The position numbers and the translations under genes were made by a program. Below are positions 6,358-12,280 of a DNA stretch of 12,280 bases, one piece after another (within the stretch, counting starts at the first letter, position 1; every line of letters starts with the position of its first letter). The notes under the pieces are model-generated. The model was not told the origin of the DNA. It did not search any database and was given only the letters and a program-made list of their open reading frames with translations. Source of the DNA: Candidatus Nitrosopumilus sp. (GTDB taxonomy: Archaea; Thermoproteota; Nitrososphaeria; Nitrososphaerales; Nitrosopumilaceae); assembly GCA_022758935.1 (NCBI GenBank), contig JAEMQG010000060.1, forward strand, positions 1 to 12,280, read 5' to 3'.

Positions 6358-7120
6358 TACATGACCTCCTTGTTAGATTATCTCTAATTTCAATTATATT
6401 ATCTGAGATATTTTTTTTATTATCAAAGTCATTAACAATTTTTTCAAGTATTCTCTTATTCTTTTTTGATAAATTTCTACATTCCACAATTAACAAACCC
6501 ATAGCTCGGGTAACATTATCTATTATTGTTATATTAGCTGTTTGTGAAGTTCTCGAGAGTGGATTTAGATCAAAAGTTATAACTTTTTTTCCAATCTTTC
6601 TTAATGCTATAGTTCTATCACCATCTTCTAAAGGAACAATCACCACATCTGCTGCAAAAATCCCATTTTTATCAACTATTCTTCTTGCTGAATCTAATCC
6701 TGGCAGAATAGTTGATGAACTAGAATTTATGCCTAAAATTTCCTTTGCACCATTCTTTTTGAGAGTATTAATAATATTCCGTCTTCGCTTCGCATTGGCA
6801 TAAAATAGATTTACTTCAATTTTTGCCCTTGATGCATTAGCTAGCCTTACCACCTCTTTTGGACATAGTGCAGCAATATTCCCATTAACAGAGATTACAG
6901 GTAAATCTGCCAAAAGAATTTGGGCAGCAGATGCTCTTATTGCTAATTTTGCTGTCTTCCTTGTTTTTTCTCCAAGTAAATAATCAAAAGCTTCTCCTCT
7001 ACCATGTGCCAAAAGACCTTCTTTAGCTACTAAACCGCGATCAAATCCACTAACAAGCTTTTCTCGAATAAGAAGAGATTTTGCCCTAGGATGAGATTTT
7101 GGAATTAATGACATTAACAT
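6350..7120 (-). CDS. 4-phosphopantoate-beta-alanine ligase (phosphopantothenate synthetase)
   Basis: This archaea-specific enzyme (COG1701, PPS) joins 4-phosphopantoate and beta-alanine with ATP to make 4'-phosphopantothenate, replacing bacterial PanC plus PanK. The 256-residue protein has the family signature IPKSHPRAKSLLIREKLVSG (6-25) followed by GLVAKEGLLAHGRGEAFDYLLGE (29-51). Further family-like stretches are ILLADLPVISVNGN (68-81), the KIEVNLFY strand and FAADVVIVPLEDGDRT (155-170), then FDLNPLSRTSQTA (183-195), which probably forms part of the nucleotide site. Two starts are possible, ATG at 7118-7120 or at 7112-7114 (MSLIPKSHP), neither with a clear Shine-Dalgarno sequence. The first begins 4 nt after the pantoate kinase stop. 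Its 3' end carries the ribosome binding site of panB. Confidence 0.94.
   Translation of the reverse strand: MLMSLIPKSHPRAKSLLIREKLVSGFDRGLVAKEGLLAHGRGEAFDYLLGEKTRKTAKLAIRASAAQILLADLPVISVNGNIAALCPKEVVRLANASRAKIEVNLFYANAKRRRNIINTLKKNGAKEILGINSSSSTILPGLDSARRIVDKNGIFAADVVIVPLEDGDRTIALRKIGKKVITFDLNPLSRTSQTANITIIDNVTRAMGLLIVECRNLSKKNKRILEKIVNDFDNKKNISDNIIEIRDNLTRRSCIA
6364..6371 (-). promoter_or_regulatory. Shine-Dalgarno sequence setting the TTG start of PanB
   Basis: Minus-strand AAGGAGGT lies inside the last codons of the ligase gene and 6 nt before the TTG at 6355-6357. A nearby ATG at 6360-6362 is out of frame with PanB, so this signal is what supports the rare TTG start. Confidence 0.65.
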
Positions 7121-7124
7121 TCAA

Positions 7125-8039
7125 TTAATTGTGAAGGATTCTTGCTCCCTGATCATCCAATTCTGATTTAATAATTATTCCTTCAGAATATTTTTCTAAA
7201 ATTTGAAGAACTCTACATTCTTTTTCTTTTGGTATCATAGTAAAAACAGTTTCACCAAAAAGTGCTACACCACATTTTATTCCACTCAAAGTAAATTCTT
7301 GAATTAAATCCTGCATTCTTGGAGTCATTACATTGACATATTTTGCAAATTCCAAAGACATATCCTGAAAATGTTCATAGTCCTTTGATTCTAGTAATCT
7401 ATTTACCATTTTTCCACCAAGACCATTAATCTGAGAAAGACGTTCTTTGATGAACTTGTTTGTCGAAATTGGTGAAAAACAAATCATAATTATGGATATA
7501 TCATTTGTGCTGATCTTTTCTATTTGACCTATTCCTGGCGCTCCTGGTTTAACTCTAATTTCAAAACCACCATGATATGATGCCAAGACATCACCCAATC
7601 CAGTCTTACAATTTATCTCAGCATTATGGGCAATTTGACCAATGATTGTTCGATGTAATTTTGTTTGAAGAACTTTATCAAGTGCATATGATAATGATAA
7701 TGCAACAGCACTACTTGAACCTAAACCATATCCGACAGGAATGGTAATTTCATGTTTTATATCAAAAAATATATTTCCAAATTTTCCTAGTTTTAAAAAC
7801 TCATTTAAAACATATTCAGAAACGTCTGTCTTATCTGACTGATAACCTATCGTAGTAATTTTAAAGTTAGAATCTTGATTAATTCTTGATGAAATATTGA
7901 CACGTGTAGTAACCCCCTCTCTAATTGAAAATCCTGCTCCCATGGAGCCTAATTTTTCAGGATTTTTTTGATTATCATTCTCTAAATAAGCTTTAAAAAA
8001 ACCTGTAATGTGTGCAGGACAAAATGCAGTAGCCTCCAT
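7125..8039 (-). CDS. Pantoate kinase (GHMP superfamily)
   Basis: Pantoate kinase (COG1829, PoK) phosphorylates pantoate to 4-phosphopantoate, the first archaea-specific step of CoA synthesis. The 304-residue protein has the GHMP ATP-binding motif PVGYGLGSSSAVALSLSYAL at 101-120, an N-terminal substrate segment FCPAHITGFF (6-15) and SMGAGFSI (32-39). After the ATP loop follow HNAEINCKTGLGDVLASYHG at 138-157 and the C-terminal glycine-rich GIKCGVALFGETVF segment typical of GHMP kinases. Length matches archaeal PoK. It is the first gene of the minus-strand CoA operon and has a TATA-like element 22-31 nt upstream of the ATG, with no Shine-Dalgarno sequence, suggesting a leaderless message. The AbrB-PhoU gene is divergent from it. 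Confidence 0.94.
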   Translation of the reverse strand: MEATAFCPAHITGFFKAYLENDNQKNPEKLGSMGAGFSIREGVTTRVNISSRINQDSNFKITTIGYQSDKTDVSEYVLNEFLKLGKFGNIFFDIKHEITIPVGYGLGSSSAVALSLSYALDKVLQTKLHRTIIGQIAHNAEINCKTGLGDVLASYHGGFEIRVKPGAPGIGQIEKISTNDISIIMICFSPISTNKFIKERLSQINGLGGKMVNRLLESKDYEHFQDMSLEFAKYVNVMTPRMQDLIQEFTLSGIKCGVALFGETVFTMIPKEKECRVLQILEKYSEGIIIKSELDDQGARILHN

Positions 8040-8060
8040 TGATCTTCGTTTAAATTCTAC

Positions 8061-8070
8061 ATAAAATATA
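8061..8070 (-). promoter_or_regulatory. TATA box of the CoA biosynthesis operon
   Basis: Minus-strand TATATTTTAT lies at -31 to -22 from the pantoate kinase ATG (8039). It is the most likely promoter for the whole PoK-PPS-PanB-CoaBC train. The 65-bp region 8040-8104 must also hold the promoter of the divergent PhoU gene, for which TATAAGAA (8067-8074) or TTAAATTA (8081-8088) are candidates. Confidence 0.5.
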
Positions 8071-8104
8071 AGAATATGGCTTAAATTATTTAAATTAGTA
8101 TAAA

Positions 8105-9085
8105 TTGACTAAATTCATTCGACGCCTACAAAAGATTGGAAGTAGTATTCTAGTTACATTGCCTAAAGAATGGGTTGTTGCTAATAATCTCAATAAAAGC
8201 AGTCAAGTTGAGTTGGAAACTGGAAATGATACTATCTCAATTTCTGCAAATAAAGAAACGCGCCCAACTAAAGAACTCGTAATATCATACCCATTACCTA
8301 AAAATGAAAACATTGTAGCTGACATTACTGGTGCCTATCTTTTGGGATACGACATTATTCAGATCAATTCAAAGTCAGTCATTCCAGGAGAAGATAGAGA
8401 AAAAATTCGAAATTCAATGAGACGATTAGTTGGAATGGAGATTATCGAAGAAGATGCCTCAAATATTAATATGCAATTTCTTTTAGATGCCACAACTCTT
8501 AATCCAGAAAAAATTCTAAAAAGAATAAGCTCAATTGCACTTGGAATGTATGATGATGTATCAAATGGATTAATTTTAGACGATAAATCTAATTTAGAAA
8601 CACTATCAAAAAGAGATGTTGAGGTTAATAGACAATATTTTCTTTTAGTACGTTTAATCAGGAGTTCACTTGTTGATAAAAAATTAGCCAACGTATTTAA
8701 TTTAGAAAATATTGATATTTTGGATTACCGAGTAGCTGCTAACCTTTTAGAAAATGCAGGGGATACAATCGTAGAACTTGCCAATTTTATTTTTAACTCT
8801 TCTTTATCAAAGGAACACTTACAAAAAATTTTTGATGTAGTACAAAATTTTAATACCCTTGCAGAAAAATCTATTAATGCTTTTACAAAATCTGATAGAA
8901 GGTTAGCCATAGAAGCAATATCATTACACAGAAAATACCAAGAAAATCTTTCTAAGCTTAGAATTACCTTGGGAAATAAAAAACAAATTCCAATTGATTT
9001 TCTTGATCTTGTTTATATGTTTGAAAGAATTGCAAAATCTTGGGCAGATCTTGTAGATCTTGTAAAACCTATTTACAACAAATAA
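8105..9085 (+). CDS. AbrB/PhoU-domain phosphate uptake regulator-like protein
   Basis: The 326-residue protein begins with a SpoVT/AbrB-type swapped-hairpin DNA-binding domain (about 1-50; FIRRLQKIGSSILVTLPKEW is the family signature). This is followed by a helical PhoU-like region (about 120-326) built of two three-helix repeats, with VRLIRSSLVDKKLA and FERIAKSWADLVDLV near the ends. Archaeal proteins of this build are annotated as phosphate uptake regulators, but no pst transporter gene is near, so the signal sensed here is unknown. The start must be TTG at 8105-8107, because an in-frame TAG lies at 8096-8098. No Shine-Dalgarno sequence is visible. The gene is divergent from the CoA operon (65 bp) and its stop directly abuts that of the Nudix gene. 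Confidence 0.88.
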   Translation: MTKFIRRLQKIGSSILVTLPKEWVVANNLNKSSQVELETGNDTISISANKETRPTKELVISYPLPKNENIVADITGAYLLGYDIIQINSKSVIPGEDREKIRNSMRRLVGMEIIEEDASNINMQFLLDATTLNPEKILKRISSIALGMYDDVSNGLILDDKSNLETLSKRDVEVNRQYFLLVRLIRSSLVDKKLANVFNLENIDILDYRVAANLLENAGDTIVELANFIFNSSLSKEHLQKIFDVVQNFNTLAEKSINAFTKSDRRLAIEAISLHRKYQENLSKLRITLGNKKQIPIDFLDLVYMFERIAKSWADLVDLVKPIYNK

Positions 9086-9598
9086 CTAATTCAATTTGTT
9101 TTTTGCAGCATATGTCATTACTGCACAAATCGTCTTTGAATCTTGAATTTTTCCAGTTTTTATCATGCGAATTACTTTTTTAAGATCCATCTTTACAACA
9201 GACAATATTTCATCCTCATCTAGATTCAAATCTGCAATCTTCTTCAGTCCTGAGGCTACAAAACAGTGAATAGCCTCAGTATTGTAGCCTATAGACGGAT
9301 AATAAGTAATCAGTGGTGTCATTTTTCTGGCTCTATAGCCAGTCTCTTCTTCTAACTCTCTGAATGCACATTTTTTGGGATCTTCTCTTTTCTCTAGAGT
9401 CCCCGCAGGAATTTCAATTACATATCCATGAGGAAATCTATGTTGTTTTACAAGGATTATCTTATTATTTTCATCAAATGCCAACATTGCCGCAGCTCCT
9501 CTATGTTCTATCATCTCTCGTTTTACCTTTCTACCCTCAACTACTAAATCATAAACACTAAGACCTAAAATTTTTCCTTGATAGATCCTCTTCTTCAT
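9086..9598 (-). CDS. Nudix hydrolase, ADP-ribose pyrophosphatase-like
   Basis: A complete Nudix box (G-x5-E-x7-REUxEExGU) is at 66-88: G66, E72, R80-E81-L82-E83-E84-E85, G87-Y88. The 170-residue size, the [11 protein letters not shown] strand before the box and the [17 protein letters not shown] segment after it match ADP-ribose pyrophosphatases, which split ADP-ribose to AMP and ribose-5-phosphate in the cytosol with Mg2+. Specificity for other NDP-sugars or dinucleotides is not excluded. It lies 24 nt after the Lrp-like gene on the same strand, but a TTAAATA box at the right distance suggests its own leaderless promoter. The stop at 9086-9088 directly follows the stop of the convergent PhoU gene. 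Confidence 0.9.
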   Translation of the reverse strand: MKKRIYQGKILGLSVYDLVVEGRKVKREMIEHRGAAAMLAFDENNKIILVKQHRFPHGYVIEIPAGTLEKREDPKKCAFRELEEETGYRARKMTPLITYYPSIGYNTEAIHCFVASGLKKIADLNLDEDEILSVVKMDLKKVIRMIKTGKIQDSKTICAVMTYAAKNKLN

Positions 9599-9619
9599 AA
9601 TAATTCTAACTTTTATTGT

Positions 9620-9626
9620 TATTTAA
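9620..9626 (-). promoter_or_regulatory. Possible TATA box of the Nudix gene
   Basis: Minus-strand TTAAATA is at -28 to -22 from the ATG at 9598 and overlaps the stop codon of the Lrp-like gene. It is the same heptamer as the predicted ABC permease promoter box, at nearly the same distance. Confidence 0.4.
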
Positions 9627-10525
9627 TTTGTTTGATATCCAAGATGAAGTGTTGGTGATTTTTTAGCATCGTTAATAGCTTCCCTTAACCATTTTAATGG
9701 AAGAGATATTGTTTTTGGAATAAACAGATCTACTGACTTTACGTTATCCATGTTTCTAACTCTTTGTGTTAATTCATCCATTCCAAATATATCATTACTA
9801 TACATGAATAATACTATCTGATTTTTTGCAATAAACGGTATTTGCATAAATGAATCATGAAATTCCTCATTCATTTTTTTTAATGTTTCTCTAAGATCAC
9901 CATCAATCCATGCAAGTATAGCATGTGGAATAAAACCTTGAATTTTTATTGGATCATAAATTACTGTAAATTGAATCCCCTCATTTTCATGTAATTTTTC
10001 AATGCATCTTGTAATGGTTTTTGTAGATAAACCTGAATCTTTTGATATACTTTCAATTTTTTTCCTTGGGTCTTTTATCAGTTGTTCTAAAATTTCTAAA
10101 TCTGTTTTAGTCAGATTGGAATTAAATCCTAGACTCTCTGCCTCAAAGATAGATAGCACTCTCACATCTTTCATCAATTTATTTGCAAGTTTAATTTTTT
10201 GTTGCAAGTTTTCTTTTACTACAATACCGCATACAGTAATTCCTCCAATACAAGGCACAACAAAAAATGGTTCACCCACCAAAGTAATCTGTTCTAGAAT
10301 TTCTTCGATATTTTGACCTGAAACTACTATATACAAAACACCAAATCCTAAAATTGGTGGTTCTACTTTAATTGTGAAATTTTCAATCATTTTATTTTCT
10401 TCCATTTTTTTAATTCGTGCCCTAACAGCACCTCCTGAAATCCCCAATTCTTTCCCAATGTTTCTATCAGATTCTCTGCAATTATTCAATAATCTACTCA
10501 AAATTTTGATATCTAATTTATCCAA
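9623..10525 (-). CDS. Lrp/AsnC-like transcription regulator with two winged HTH domains
   Basis: The 300-residue protein contains two AsnC-type winged HTH units. The first is at about 1-48 (LDIKILSRLLNNCRESDRNI...GISGGAVRARIKKME), the second at about 139-185 (KTDLEILEQLIKDPRKKIES...GLSTKTITRCIEKL). Regions with RAM-like alternating strand/helix patterns follow each one (about 50-130 and 186-275). This tandem arrangement is known among archaeal, especially thaumarchaeal, Lrp-like proteins and may act as a monomeric equivalent of an Lrp dimer. The start is TTG at 10523-10525, backed by AGGTGAT three nt upstream. It is divergent from an ABC exporter gene, with a palindrome between them, making autoregulation or control of the exporter a reasonable inference. 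The ligand is unknown. Confidence 0.85.
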   Translation of the reverse strand: MDKLDIKILSRLLNNCRESDRNIGKELGISGGAVRARIKKMEENKMIENFTIKVEPPILGFGVLYIVVSGQNIEEILEQITLVGEPFFVVPCIGGITVCGIVVKENLQQKIKLANKLMKDVRVLSIFEAESLGFNSNLTKTDLEILEQLIKDPRKKIESISKDSGLSTKTITRCIEKLHENEGIQFTVIYDPIKIQGFIPHAILAWIDGDLRETLKKMNEEFHDSFMQIPFIAKNQIVLFMYSNDIFGMDELTQRVRNMDNVKSVDLFIPKTISLPLKWLREAINDAKKSPTLHLGYQTN

Positions 10526-10528
10526 GTT

Positions 10529-10535
10529 ATCACCT
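10529..10535 (-). promoter_or_regulatory. Shine-Dalgarno sequence setting the TTG start of the Lrp-like gene
   Basis: Minus-strand AGGTGAT matches the 3' part of the consensus AGGAGGTGAT and ends 3 nt before the TTG. In that register the spacing equals about 6 nt for GGAGG, so the TTG start is credible. No in-frame ATG is seen in the nearby upstream sequence. Confidence 0.6.
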
Positions 10536-10579
10536 AAATCAACCTCATAAAATATGAAAATAATTAATAAAATATAAAA

Positions 10580-10607
10580 TTGTCTATAATGTTAGCACTA
10601 TACACAA
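10580..10607. promoter_or_regulatory. 28-bp imperfect palindrome, candidate operator
   Basis: The dyad has half-sites TTGTcTATAaTG and CAcTATAcACAA around a TT/AG core; 11 of 14 base pairs are complementary (mismatches at 10584/10603, 10589/10598 and 10592/10595). It sits between the predicted promoters of the divergent Lrp-like gene and ABC permease gene, 6 bp from the permease TATA box. The size and symmetry suit a dimeric or tandem-HTH regulator such as the adjacent Lrp-like protein. Confidence 0.5.
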
Positions 10608-10613
10608 AACACA

Positions 10614-10620
10614 TTAAATA
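10614..10620 (+). promoter_or_regulatory. TATA box of the ABC permease gene
   Basis: TTAAATA lies at -29 to -23 from the GTG at 10643. With no Shine-Dalgarno sequence before the GTG, a leaderless transcript is likely. Confidence 0.5.
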
Positions 10621-10642
10621 CTAGACTATTTTTAATATTTTT

Positions 10643-11830
10643 GTGGATTATAGATTACGTTTAGCAAAAAGAATGCTATTTAACAAAAAAGGAAGTCTAA
10701 TTGGTGCAGTTTTAGCCGTTACAATTGGAATCTTGGTAATTCATGTTAATTTTGTAATATTTCAGGGATTGTTTGATGCCATTGTTAGAGATATCTCAAA
10801 TTACCGTAATGGGGATATTCTAGTTACCGACGAGGAAGATTATATCAATAAATCAGATTTATCAATAGTCAAATGGTTTGAAAGAATTCCATATGTCAAA
10901 GCTGCAACCCCGCGACTATCTACATCGGGTTCAATTAACATGACATCATTTGGTAAACTAAATGAACAAACAAGAATTTCTGTTGTAGGAATTGATCCTC
11001 TTTTAGATGTTAAGGCTTCCACTGTTTATAAAACCATATCAGACGGAGAATATGTTTTTTCCAGAAATTCTATTGTATTAGGATCCAGTGTTGCAAAAGA
11101 TCTCGGAGGAGCTAAAGTTGGAGACAGTCTAAAATTAAAAATTGTTGATAGATTTGGTCAAGATCAAATAAAGAGATTCATTGTTACTGGAATTGCTTCA
11201 TCACCAGGTGGTCAAGGTTTTGATTATAGTGTAGTTGTTCATATTGATACTTTACGTGATTTGATGAAAAGAGATGGTGAAACAAGTTCAATATTGGTAA
11301 AACTGAATGATCCATCAAAAGCTACTGAGGTAAAAAATTTATTTTTGACTGCTTTTCCCAATGATGATTTTGTTGCAGAAACAATTGAAGAATCAGCTGA
11401 ACAACAATTAGCAGGTTTCAGATCTGGCATTGCAATGATAAGCATGATAGGATATTTTGGTATGGGCTCATCAGCTTTTGCCATTGTTACTATTCAAATG
11501 ATGTTAGTTAATGGAAAAACTAGAGAAATAGGTGTAATGAGATCAATAGGTGCAAAAAGAAAAGATATTTTGCTCATTTTTATCTTTCAGGGAATGATAA
11601 TTGGAGCAATTGGTGCAGGGGTTGGAACAGCTGCGGGATTAGGATATACATTTTATGCAAAGGAAACTAAAATGTCGTTTAATAATAGTCTCCCACTGGA
11701 AGTTAGTTATAATTGGGAAAAAATCATTCAAACCGCATTAACATCATTTGTTCTAGCAATAATTGCATCTCTTTATCCATCGTATAGAGCAACCAAACTA
11801 TTACCTGTGGAGGCAATGCGAAATGTCTAA
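10643..11830 (+). CDS. ABC transporter permease, FtsX/MacB (LolC-like) family
   Basis: The 395-residue protein has the type VII ABC layout. TM1 is at about 18-40, followed by an extracellular MacB-PCD-like domain (about 45-255), then TM2 (262-288), TM3 (308-336) and TM4 (360-381). The cytoplasmic coupling segment KTREIGVMRSIGAKRKDIL (292-310) and the terminal SYRATKLLPVEAMRN (380-394) are hallmark FtsX features. Such proteins use ATP for mechanical work on substrates at the outer face (lipid or peptide extrusion, or activation of hydrolases) rather than classical import. The start is GTG at 10643-10645. The 3' end carries the Shine-Dalgarno sequence and first bases of the ATPase gene (8-nt overlap). 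The substrate is unknown, and no outer-membrane partner is expected in an archaeon. Confidence 0.92.
   Translation: MDYRLRLAKRMLFNKKGSLIGAVLAVTIGILVIHVNFVIFQGLFDAIVRDISNYRNGDILVTDEEDYINKSDLSIVKWFERIPYVKAATPRLSTSGSINMTSFGKLNEQTRISVVGIDPLLDVKASTVYKTISDGEYVFSRNSIVLGSSVAKDLGGAKVGDSLKLKIVDRFGQDQIKRFIVTGIASSPGGQGFDYSVVVHIDTLRDLMKRDGETSSILVKLNDPSKATEVKNLFLTAFPNDDFVAETIEESAEQQLAGFRSGIAMISMIGYFGMGSSAFAIVTIQMMLVNGKTREIGVMRSIGAKRKDILLIFIFQGMIIGAIGAGVGTAAGLGYTFYAKETKMSFNNSLPLEVSYNWEKIIQTALTSFVLAIIASLYPSYRATKLLPVEAMRNV
11809..11813 (+). promoter_or_regulatory. Shine-Dalgarno sequence of the ABC ATPase gene
   Basis: GGAGG inside the permease coding region stands 9 nt before the ATG at 11823-11825. It supports this start and coupled translation of permease and ATPase. 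Confidence 0.55.
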
Positions 11831-12280
11831 AGTTCTTGAACTTAGGAGTGTGACTAAAATTTACGGTGAAAAAGAAAATAGAGTAAAAGCTCTCGATGAT
11901 GTAACATTTTCCATTGAAAAGGGAGAATTTGTGTTAATTGTAGGTAGTTCTGGTTCAGGAAAATCTACATTACTCAACATGATTGGATTATTAGATCGTC
12001 CTACAAATGGTACAATTCACATTGATGGAATTGATACGACAAATCTTTCAGACAATAATATCTCATCATTTAGAAACAACAAATTAGGATTTATTTTCCA
12101 ATTTTCTAATCTTTTAACCGATCTAACAGTTTTTGAGAACGTATTACTACCAAGACAAATTGCAGGAAGCAAGGATTCTGCAGAAAAAGATGCTATGGAA
12201 TTGCTAAAAGCAGTTGGAATTGAAGATCAAATTAATAAAAGAGCAAATAAAATTTCTGGTGGTCAAGCTCAAAGGGTAGC
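11823..12280 (+). CDS. ABC transporter ATP-binding protein, MacB/LolD family (partial, cut by window end)
   Basis: The frame from ATG 11823-11825 stays open to the window end, giving about 152 residues. It starts MSKVLELRSVTKIYG, with the aromatic A-loop Tyr before the Walker A motif GSSGSGKST at about 42-50. The Q-loop FIFQFSNLL and the ABC signature ISGGQAQRVA follow, the latter at the very edge. Walker B and the H-loop lie beyond the window. The insert after the first strand (GEKENRVKALDDVTF) is typical of the LolD/MacB/FtsE-like group that partners FtsX-type permeases. The gene overlaps the permease by 8 nt (ATGTCTAA), so the two form one transcription unit and should assemble as a permease-ATPase complex. 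Confidence 0.92.
   Translation, partial: MSKVLELRSVTKIYGEKENRVKALDDVTFSIEKGEFVLIVGSSGSGKSTLLNMIGLLDRPTNGTIHIDGIDTTNLSDNNISSFRNNKLGFIFQFSNLLTDLTVFENVLLPRQIAGSKDSAEKDAMELLKAVGIEDQINKRANKISGGQAQRV

Noticed and set aside
6011..6371. AAGGAGG occurring twice around PanB (6011-6017 and 6364-6371) as a mobile-element footprint or duplication
   Set aside because: Flanking bases differ. One copy is encoded by the conserved Leu-Glu-Gly-Gly motif and the other by Thr-Arg-Arg codons; both are explained as Shine-Dalgarno sequences.
8081..8096. Direct repeat TTAAATTA / TTTAAATTA before the PhoU gene
   Set aside because: Short and low-complexity in an AT-rich spacer; it may simply be promoter sequence.
8359..8691. 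110-codon minus-strand ORF
   Set aside because: Antisense to the PhoU-domain gene; low-complexity Ser/Ile-rich translation with no family match.
10002..10316. 104-codon plus-strand ORF
   Set aside because: Antisense to the Lrp-like gene and without recognisable motif or ribosome binding site; treated as a shadow.
1..12280. CRISPR arrays, tRNA or rRNA genes, insertion sequences, phage or defence genes
   Set aside because: No regularly spaced repeats, cloverleaf-like segments in gaps, transposase-like proteins or terminal inverted repeats were seen. Nearly all sequence is accounted for by core-type genes.

Overview
The window looks like part of the chromosome of a mesophilic, AT-rich archaeon, most likely a Nitrosopumilus-like ammonia-oxidising thaumarchaeon (Nitrososphaerota). 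The supports are the archaeal route to coenzyme A (pantoate kinase plus phosphopantothenate synthetase), an AbrB-PhoU regulator, a double-HTH Lrp protein, a SepF-like protein, and the 3' end of an aCPSF1/FttA-type ribonuclease. GTG and TTG starts are frequent. Several promoters have a TATA element about 22-28 nt before the start codon, as expected for leaderless archaeal mRNAs. The genus is inferred from gene style, not from a marker gene. Gene density is very high, with no gene-free stretch over about 120 bp.

Left part (1-2720). The C-terminal end of the FttA-like nuclease converges on, and overlaps by 9 nt, a 92-codon SepF-like gene. Upstream of SepF on the same strand is a PP-loop (ThiI/MnmA-like) predicted tRNA thiolation enzyme with what looks like a C-terminal NFACT-R domain. 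A short divergent promoter separates it from an M24 (Xaa-Pro) peptidase.

Middle part (2721-8039, minus strand). This is a long gene train read from high to low coordinates: pantoate kinase, 4-phosphopantoate-beta-alanine ligase, ketopantoate hydroxymethyltransferase (PanB), CoaBC, an unlisted 55-codon ORF, a class I SAM methyltransferase and a one-TM protein. Together the first genes cover C1 transfer to ketoisovalerate (PanB), pantoate phosphorylation, beta-alanine ligation, then cysteine ligation and decarboxylation (CoaBC) towards 4'-phosphopantetheine. Ketopantoate reductase, CoaD and CoaE are not in the window. The striking point is that PanB is interrupted by a single in-frame TAA after the fourth barrel strand. 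An ATG follows immediately, with a strong Shine-Dalgarno sequence at ideal spacing, so the gene reads as two half-barrel ORFs that together keep every expected active-site residue.

Right part (8040-12280). An AbrB-PhoU regulator runs divergently from the CoA operon and abuts, with no gap, a convergent Nudix (ADP-ribose pyrophosphatase-like) gene. Upstream of the Nudix gene on the same strand is a tandem-HTH Lrp/AsnC-like regulator with a TTG start set by a strong Shine-Dalgarno sequence. It is divergent from an FtsX/MacB-type ABC permease and its ATPase (cut by the window end). The 117-bp divergent intergenic region holds a 28-bp imperfect palindrome between the two predicted promoters, a good operator candidate.
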